Source: Phreatobacter stygius (GTDB lineage: Bacteria > Pseudomonadota > Alphaproteobacteria > Rhizobiales > Phreatobacteraceae). Taken from it: a stretch of DNA of 64,000 bases. The position numbers and the translations under genes are program-made. Location of the stretch: positions 4,353,001 to 4,417,000 of the forward strand of contig NZ_CP039690.1 in NCBI RefSeq assembly GCF_005144885.1, read 5' to 3'. Shown here one piece after another: positions 58,925 through 64,000 of the stretch. The notes beneath the pieces are model-generated. The model was not told where the DNA came from. It was given only the letters and a program-made list of their open reading frames with translations, and searched no databases. Every line of letters starts with the position of its first letter. The stretch's first letter is position 1.

Positions 58925-61117
58925 ATGAGCCGCTCCATCCGCCGGCCGCCATCCGCCGGGGCTATCTGTCCCTCTCCACTCGCCGCGCGCCTCGAACAGC
59001 TTTCGAAGCTTGTACTGAGGACATTGCTGGCCCTGTTCGGCCTGCTGGCCCTGGTCGGGCTCGGCCGGGCTGGCGAGACACCGACGCCGTCCGCGATGCA
59101 GTCGGGCGGCCTGCTCATGCGCAACGCCCAGGCCCCGGGCTTTACCGAGGCGCTGCGGCTCGGCACGGATGTCCATCTGGCCGTCAGCGGCCCGACCGTG
59201 CGCGGGCGCATTACCCAGGTGTTCCGCAATCCCACCGACCGCTGGGTCGAAGCGGTCTATGTCTTTCCGCTGCCCGAGGATGGTGCCGTCGACTACCTGA
59301 AGATGATCGTCGGCGACCGCGTCATCATTGGCGAGATCAAGCCGCGGGCCGAGGCGCGCGCCGTCTACGAGGCCGCCAGGAGCCAGGGCCGCCGGGCCGG
59401 ACTGGTCGAACAGCAGCGCCCCAATCTCTTCACCAACGCGGTCGCCAATATCGGCCCCGGCGAGACCGTCCTGGTCCAGATCGAATATCAGGCGCCGGTG
59501 CGCCAGAGCACGGGCGTCTATTCGCTGCGGGTGCCGCTGGTGATGGGCGCGCGCTACAATCCCGCTGGTGGTGCCGATGGCGTCGACCCGGTGCCGAACC
59601 AGGCCGCCATGGCGGCGCCCGTGCTCGACCCGCGGCGCTACGACCGCGTCAATCCGGTCTCGATCAGGGTCAACCTGCAGCCCGGCTTCCAGCTCGGCGA
59701 GGTCAAGAGCGCCTATCATGCCGTGGTCGACCGGCCGGACGGCGCCGGTCGCTTCGTCATGCTGACCGACGGGGAGGTGCCGGCCGATCGCGACTTCGAG
59801 CTGACCTGGACAGCCGCGCCTTTCGACGCGCCGCAGGCCCGGTTGTTCCGCGAGCGCATCGGCGGCGAAGACTACCTGCTGGCTTTCCTGACGCCACCCT
59901 CGCAAAACGCCGCCACGCCGGAACTTTCGCGCGAGATCGTCTTCGTCATCGACAATTCCGGATCGATGAGCGGCGCCTCGATGCGCCAGGCCAAGGAGAG
60001 CCTGCTCTACGCCCTGGCGCGGCTGAAGGCCGGCGACCGGTTCAATGTGATCCGGTTCGACGACACCTTGACCAAGCTGTTCCCCGACACAGTGGCCGCC
60101 GATGCCGAGCATGTCGGCATCGCGCGAAATTTCGTCTCGGGTCTGCAGGCGCGTGGCGGCACCGAGATGGTTCCGGCCCTGCGCGCGGCACTGGAGGATC
60201 CGCGCCCCGATGATGCGAGCCGCGTCCGCCAGGTCGTGTTCCTGACCGACGGGGCGATCGGCAACGATCAGCAACTGATCGACACCATCGCCCGGGAGCG
60301 CGGCCGCTCGCGCCTGTTCATGGTCGGCATCGGTTCGGCGCCGAACAATTTCCTGATGACCCGCGGCGCCGAAATGGGGCGTGGCACCTACACCCATATC
60401 GGCTCCGTCAACGAGGTCGAGACCCGCATGCGCGAGCTGTTCGGCAAGCTGGAGCGTCCTGTCGTCACCGACCTGACGGCGCGGATCGAGGCAACCACGG
60501 CCGACATGACGCCGGGCTCGATGCCGGACCTCTATTCCGGCGAACCGGTGGTGCTGGCGATGAAGGTCGCGGCGCTCGGCGGCACCGTCCATATCGAGGG
60601 CCGGATCGGCGGGCAGCCCTGGCGCGTCGCGCTGCCGGTCGACCAGGCGATCGAGGGCCGGGGCCTGTCCAAGCTCTGGGCGCGGCGCAAGATCTCCGAT
60701 GTCGAGGCCGAGCGTTCCTTGCGCCGCATCACCGGAGAGACCGCCGACGCGCGCATCCTGCAGCTTGCCCTGGCCCACAGCCTGGTCAGCAGCCAGACCA
60801 GCCTGGTGGCCGTCGACCGGACCCCGGCGCGCCCGATCGGCGCCCCGCTGACCCGCCACGACCTGCCCTTGAACCTGCCGGCTGGCTGGGACTTCAACCG
60901 GCTGTTCGGTGCGACCGCGCGGGCGACCGGCGTCGGGTCGACCAGCATGCCGGCCGAGACCGCCGGGAGCGTGGGGACGAGCCAGGCGTCCGGGCATTCC
61001 GTCACCTTGCCGCGCACGGCCACGGATGCCGGAGTGAGGCTGATCGCCGGGGCCGGCTGTCTGATGCTGGGCGCCATGGAGTTGCTCCTGCCCCGCCGCC
61101 GCAGGGTGACGGCATGA
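58925..61117 (+). CDS. VIT/vWA sortase target protein (marine proteobacterial type)
   Basis: A 730-residue exported protein. An N-terminal hydrophobic leader (about 28-50, VLRTLLALFGLLALVGLGRA) is followed by a VIT domain (about 75-200; QVFRNPTDRWVEAVYVFPLPEDG) and a von Willebrand A domain with MIDAS DxSxS at Asp343 (FVIDNSGSMSG, about 338-510). The C-terminus carries a sortase-like signal: LPRTA at 695-699, a hydrophobic helix (about 704-722) and the basic tail RRRR. It should be cleaved and anchored by the sortase encoded next, whose start overlaps its stop. The likely cargo role is adhesion or surface display. Confidence 0.88.
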   Translation: MSRSIRRPPSAGAICPSPLAARLEQLSKLVLRTLLALFGLLALVGLGRAGETPTPSAMQSGGLLMRNAQAPGFTEALRLGTDVHLAVSGPTVRGRITQVFRNPTDRWVEAVYVFPLPEDGAVDYLKMIVGDRVIIGEIKPRAEARAVYEAARSQGRRAGLVEQQRPNLFTNAVANIGPGETVLVQIEYQAPVRQSTGVYSLRVPLVMGARYNPAGGADGVDPVPNQAAMAAPVLDPRRYDRVNPVSIRVNLQPGFQLGEVKSAYHAVVDRPDGAGRFVMLTDGEVPADRDFELTWTAAPFDAPQARLFRERIGGEDYLLAFLTPPSQNAATPELSREIVFVIDNSGSMSGASMRQAKESLLYALARLKAGDRFNVIRFDDTLTKLFPDTVAADAEHVGIARNFVSGLQARGGTEMVPALRAALEDPRPDDASRVRQVVFLTDGAIGNDQQLIDTIARERGRSRLFMVGIGSAPNNFLMTRGAEMGRGTYTHIGSVNEVETRMRELFGKLERPVVTDLTARIEATTADMTPGSMPDLYSGEPVVLAMKVAALGGTVHIEGRIGGQPWRVALPVDQAIEGRGLSKLWARRKISDVEAERSLRRITGETADARILQLALAHSLVSSQTSLVAVDRTPARPIGAPLTRHDLPLNLPAGWDFNRLFGATARATGVGSTSMPAETAGSVGTSQASGHSVTLPRTATDAGVRLIAGAGCLMLGAMELLLPRRRRVTA

Positions 61118-61722
61118 GGGCGCGCTCTCTCTCGTTCGATGGAGGCGCCTTATGGCGCCTCCTGCGCGTCGGCCCGGCATTCGCCTGTCTGGCCCTCGGC
61201 CTCGTCTTGTGCGGCCAGGCGGCCTGGATCCACATCAAGGCGGCGACCGCCCAGGTCCTGCTGGATCACGCCTTCGTCCGGTCGATCCGCGAAGGCCAGC
61301 CGGTCAAGCCCTGGCCCTGGCTCGACACCTGGCCGGTCGCCCGGATCAGTGTGCCGCGTCTTGGCCAGGATGCCATCGTGCTTGCCGGCGACAGCGGCCA
61401 GGCGCTCGCTTTCGGGCCGGGTCACGTGCCCGGAACGCCGCCGGCGGGCGAGGCGGGAACGGCGGTCTATGCGGCCCATCGCGATACCCATTTCGCCTTT
61501 CTCGGCGATGTGCGGGTGGGTGACGAGATCGCTGTCCTGCGCGCCGACGGCGGGCGTTTCCGTTTCGTCGTCGACGGTGCGCGTGTGGTCCGTTGGGACG
61601 CATCGGGCATCGATGCCGGCGCTGCCGGCCGATGGTTGGTTCTTGCCACCTGCTGGCCGCTCGACGGCAAGATCGACGGTCCGCTGCGTTACGTCGTGTC
61701 GGCCCGCGCGATCGAGGACTAA
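61114..61722 (+). CDS. Class GN (Gram-negative) sortase
   Basis: A 202-residue membrane-bound transpeptidase. One N-terminal helix (AFACLALGLVLCGQAAWI, about 22-40) anchors it with the catalytic domain outside the cytoplasm. The catalytic triad is visible as His122 (AAHRDTHFAFL), Cys180 (LATCWPLDG) and Arg192 (GPLRYVV). It cuts the LPRTA-type signal of the partner protein and transfers it to an acceptor, which is unknown in Gram-negatives. The start overlaps the stop of the target gene (ATGA, 61114-61117). A perfect hairpin lies 27 bases into the gene. Confidence 0.9.
   Translation: MRARSLSFDGGALWRLLRVGPAFACLALGLVLCGQAAWIHIKAATAQVLLDHAFVRSIREGQPVKPWPWLDTWPVARISVPRLGQDAIVLAGDSGQALAFGPGHVPGTPPAGEAGTAVYAAHRDTHFAFLGDVRVGDEIAVLRADGGRFRFVVDGARVVRWDASGIDAGAAGRWLVLATCWPLDGKIDGPLRYVVSARAIED
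61141..61162 (+). promoter_or_regulatory. GC-rich hairpin in the first codons of the sortase gene
   Basis: GGAGGCGCC (61141-61149) and GGCGCCTCC (61154-61162) form a perfect 9-bp stem closed by the tetraloop TTAT. It begins 27 bp after the start codon, where a stable RNA structure can slow ribosomes or define an RNA-processing end. It may lower sortase output relative to its more abundant substrate. Confidence 0.5.
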
Positions 61723-61801
61723 GTGAGGTCCGTTGTTTCGGCGGCTGAGCTGCCCCACGTACCCGCTTTCCTTTTTTCAGCGAAGCAGCCAAAACCCTGT
61801 C

Positions 61802-62431
61802 ATGGCGCCCCGCTCAGTCGCTCCGAAACCCGCAAAGCCTCGTGCCTGGCAGCGCATGCTGTCCGGCCGCCGGCTCGATCTGCTCGATCCCTCGCCTTTC
61901 GATGTCGAGATCGAGGACATCGCCCATGGCCTGGCGCGCATCGCCCGCTGGAACGGCCAGACCACCGGTCACCACATCTTCTCGGTGGCGCAACATTCCG
62001 TGCTGGTGGCCGATATTGCCGGCCGCCTCGAGCCCGATCTCGCGCCACGCTGGCATCTGGCGGTGCTGCTGCACGATGCCCCGGAATATGTCATCGGCGA
62101 CATGATCTCGCCGTTCAAGGGCGTCATCGGCGGTGATTACAAGGCCGTCGAGGCGCGGCTGATGGCGGCGATCCATATTCGTTTCGGGCTGCCGCCCGAA
62201 GCACCGGCGGAGATTGTCGCCTTGACCAAGCGGGCCGACAAGGTGTCGGCCTTTCTGGAGGCGACCCAGCTGGCCGGCTTCGGGCTGGAAGAGGCGTCGG
62301 CGATCTTCGGCGCGCCGGTGGGTGTCTTCGGTGGCGAGCGCGGCATCCCGCCGGTGCTGGTGCCCGAGGATGCCGACAAGGCCAAGGAAGCTTTTCTTGC
62401 GCGTTTCGCCATGCTGGAGGCACGAAGCTGA
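61802..62431 (+). CDS. HD domain phosphohydrolase (YfbR-like)
   Basis: A 209-residue HD-superfamily protein. The metal motif H...HD...D is visible: GHHIFSVAQHSVLVADI, then HLAVLLHDAPEYVIGDM with the central His-Asp pair. This resembles the 5'-deoxynucleotidase YfbR group that dephosphorylates dNMPs. KADKVSAFLEATQLAGFG late in the chain provides the last Asp. The ATG at 61802 is used; the frame continues 69 bp upstream with no similarity. It follows the sortase gene by 79 bp and is probably separately transcribed. Confidence 0.85.
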   Translation: MAPRSVAPKPAKPRAWQRMLSGRRLDLLDPSPFDVEIEDIAHGLARIARWNGQTTGHHIFSVAQHSVLVADIAGRLEPDLAPRWHLAVLLHDAPEYVIGDMISPFKGVIGGDYKAVEARLMAAIHIRFGLPPEAPAEIVALTKRADKVSAFLEATQLAGFGLEEASAIFGAPVGVFGGERGIPPVLVPEDADKAKEAFLARFAMLEARS

Positions 62432-62520
62432 AACCTGCTTGCGGGAAAACCTTATCCGCGCTGTCGCAGAATCGCTGCGAATGCGTGATCTAAGGCAGTC
62501 ATTGCCGAGGGCCGGATCCC

Positions 62521-63045
62521 GTGAACGTTCATGTCTGTTCGCTTGCGCGCATCGCCGACACGGTCGCCGCCACCGGTGCGCGGCATCTGATCACCCTGAT
62601 CAACGAGGGCACGGCGGTCGCCCGGCCCGTGACGATCCGGCCGGAAGATCACCTGTTCCTCGGCATGAACGACATCGTTTCGCCAATGGACGGTTATGTC
62701 GTGCCCGGCGAAGCGCATGTGGTCCGCCTGCTGGGCTTTGTCGACAACTGGTGGGGCAAGACCGGCGCGGCGAGCCCGCTGGTCATCCATTGCTGGGCCG
62801 GCATCAGCCGGTCGACGGCCGCCGCCTTCATCACCAGCTGCGCTATCAATCCTGACCGGGACGAGGTCGAGATCGCCGCCGACCTGCGCCTGAAAAGCCC
62901 GAGTGCGACCCCCAACGCCCGGCTGGTGGCCATTGCCGACGGCCTGCTGCGGCGCGACGGCCGGATGATCGACGCCATCGCGCGCATTGGCCGCGGCCGC
63001 GACGCCTTCGAGGGCGAGCCGTTCTGGCTGCCACTCGGCCGCTAA
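62521..63045 (+). CDS. Protein tyrosine phosphatase-like protein
   Basis: A 174-residue protein. The phosphatase signature H-C-x5-R is H90-C91-WAGIS-R97 followed by Ser-Thr, the cysteine-based phosphatase P-loop. The N-terminal part lacks the long tyrosine-specific loop, so it is probably a dual-specificity or phosphoinositide-type enzyme. The start is GTG at 62521, with no in-frame ATG near. It follows the HD protein by 89 bp on the same strand, so the two may be co-transcribed. Confidence 0.8.
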   Translation: MNVHVCSLARIADTVAATGARHLITLINEGTAVARPVTIRPEDHLFLGMNDIVSPMDGYVVPGEAHVVRLLGFVDNWWGKTGAASPLVIHCWAGISRSTAAAFITSCAINPDRDEVEIAADLRLKSPSATPNARLVAIADGLLRRDGRMIDAIARIGRGRDAFEGEPFWLPLGR

Positions 63046-63177
63046 CTCCAGGTCGCTCCGAAACATCCGATTGCCGCGCGCCATCGGGCTGAAACCTTGG
63101 CGGCGCTTCTACCGGGCCGAACCTGCCGCATCGGGCGGTGCTAGGATTGCGAATCGGCTGCCGGAGACCCTGTCGCG

Positions 63178-64000
63178 ATGGAAATCGTCTTTGCTGTGCT
63201 GGCGGGCCTTGGCCTCGTCCTGGTCATTCCGATCCTGGCGATCATCGGGTTCGTCCGTTCGGGCGACCTGCAGCGGCGTTTCCAGAATGCCGAGACGCGG
63301 CTGGCCCAGGCTGAAACCGAGTTGCGCCTGATCCGTCAGGCCATGGCTGCGCCGATCGTGCTGCCGGAGAAAACCGCGATGTCGCCGGCTCCGATCCGGC
63401 CGGCTGTCGACGTGGCGGAGGTCGATGCGGCTGCGGCCGAACCGGCGCCCGAGCCGGTCGCCGCTGCCGAGCCTGCCGGCCCGGCGCGCGCCGCGCGCGG
63501 CACCGTGCCGGTGCTCACCAGTGCCGAGCCGCTCGAAGCGATCGACCCGGTCACCGCTCCGCCGGCGCCGCCGGCACCACCGTCCCCGCCCGGCAATCTG
63601 GGCAATTTCGAAGAAAGCATCGGATCGCGCTGGGCGGTCTGGGTCGGCGCGCTGGCGCTCGGTCTCGGCGGCATTTTCCTGGTGCGCTATTCGATCGAAC
63701 AGGGGCTGGTTGGCCCCGGCATGCGCATCACCCTCGGTGCGCTGTTCTCGGCGGCGCTGCTCGCCGGCGGCGAATGGCTGCGCCGCAGCGACAGGGGCTT
63801 GCCGACCTTGCCCGTCGCCGACATCCCCTCGGCCATCACCGGAGCCGGTGCGGTCGCGGCTTTCGGCACCATCTATGCCGCTCACGCGCTCTACGATTTC
63901 ATCGGGCCGGCGACCGCCTTTTTCATGCTCGGCGCGGTCGGCGTCGGCACGCTGGTGCTGGCCGGCCTGCATGGCCCGCTGCTTGGCGGCATTGGCCTGG
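63178..64000 (+). CDS. DUF2339 family multi-spanning membrane protein, N-terminal part
   Basis: The frame opens at the ATG at 63178 and continues past the window end, giving 274 residues so far. An N-terminal helix (VLAGLGLVLVIPILAIIGFV) is followed by a short coiled-coil-like stretch (LQRRFQNAETRLAQAETELRL) and a Pro/Ala-rich linker (about 68-140). Membrane spans then follow, starting with SRWAVWVGALALGLGGIFLVRYSIEQG, the DUF2339 hallmark. Family members are large polytopic proteins of unknown function. The 3' end is outside the window. Confidence 0.85.
   Translation, partial: MEIVFAVLAGLGLVLVIPILAIIGFVRSGDLQRRFQNAETRLAQAETELRLIRQAMAAPIVLPEKTAMSPAPIRPAVDVAEVDAAAAEPAPEPVAAAEPAGPARAARGTVPVLTSAEPLEAIDPVTAPPAPPAPPSPPGNLGNFEESIGSRWAVWVGALALGLGGIFLVRYSIEQGLVGPGMRITLGALFSAALLAGGEWLRRSDRGLPTLPVADIPSAITGAGAVAAFGTIYAAHALYDFIGPATAFFMLGAVGVGTLVLAGLHGPLLGGIGL

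Noticed and set aside
58778-61180. 800-residue minus-strand ORF opposite the sortase target gene.
   Set aside because: The plus strand encodes VIT and vWA motifs and a sortase signal; the minus-strand product has no recognisable domain.
1-64000. tRNA or rRNA genes, transposases, integrases or phage genes.
   Set aside because: None was recognised on either strand, so the region is not annotated as a mobile island despite the orphan gene.

Overview
The window is gene-dense, high-GC DNA whose gene content fits a free-living alphaproteobacterium, probably of the Hyphomicrobiales type. The signs are many periplasmic solute receptors of the TctC/Bug and TAXI families, twin-arginine-like leaders, DUF3422, a class GN sortase and CoA-thioester catabolism of aromatic compounds. 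I see no rRNA, tRNA, CRISPR array, phage or transposase. Most of the window is catabolic operons, each with its own importer and local regulator.

Region 1 (1-8800): the end of an amidohydrolase gene, a TAXI receptor, an 18-copy perfect 24-bp tandem repeat, then an operon for homoprotocatechuate meta-cleavage (hpaF-E-D-G-H), its MarR-type regulator hpaR and a thiamine-diphosphate enzyme. Region 2 (8868-16919): an IclR regulator divergent from a MaoC hydratase, a CaiB-type CoA-transferase, two Bug receptors, a CxPSR sulfatase-type hydrolase and an exported M20 amidohydrolase. The substrate is unknown. Region 3 (17014-23694): DUF3422, an aldo/keto reductase, an AT-richer orphan gene, and a FAD oxidoreductase/cupin/NIPSNAP operon divergent from a VOC protein across a palindromic operator. 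Region 4 (23824-34871): a dipeptide-type ABC importer, a DsbA-like isomerase, a flavin oxidoreductase, a complete TctABC importer and an unusual SDR. Region 5 (35032-37874): a lone modB, pncB and a Uma2 protein.

Region 6 (37875-54557) is the most coherent system. Tryptophan 2,3-dioxygenase and kynureninase would turn tryptophan into anthranilate. An anthranilate-type CoA ligase, a fused 2-aminobenzoyl-CoA monooxygenase/reductase, an SDR, an enoyl-CoA hydratase and an acyl-CoA dehydrogenase would then degrade it through 2-aminobenzoyl-CoA. Two RidA proteins, a D-threonine-aldolase-like PLP enzyme, a branched-chain-type ABC importer and a MarR regulator are interleaved. A shared AT-rich element built around TTTAAG-CTAAA lies at the divergent promoters of the catabolic genes and again in front of the importer's binding-protein gene, which suggests one regulon.

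Region 7 (54698-64000): tag, a GMC oxidoreductase, a membrane acyltransferase-like protein with a Cys-rich tail, an HTH regulator divergent from a two-gene sortase/sortase-substrate operon with striking RNA hairpins, an HD hydrolase, a tyrosine phosphatase and the start of a DUF2339 membrane protein that runs off the window.
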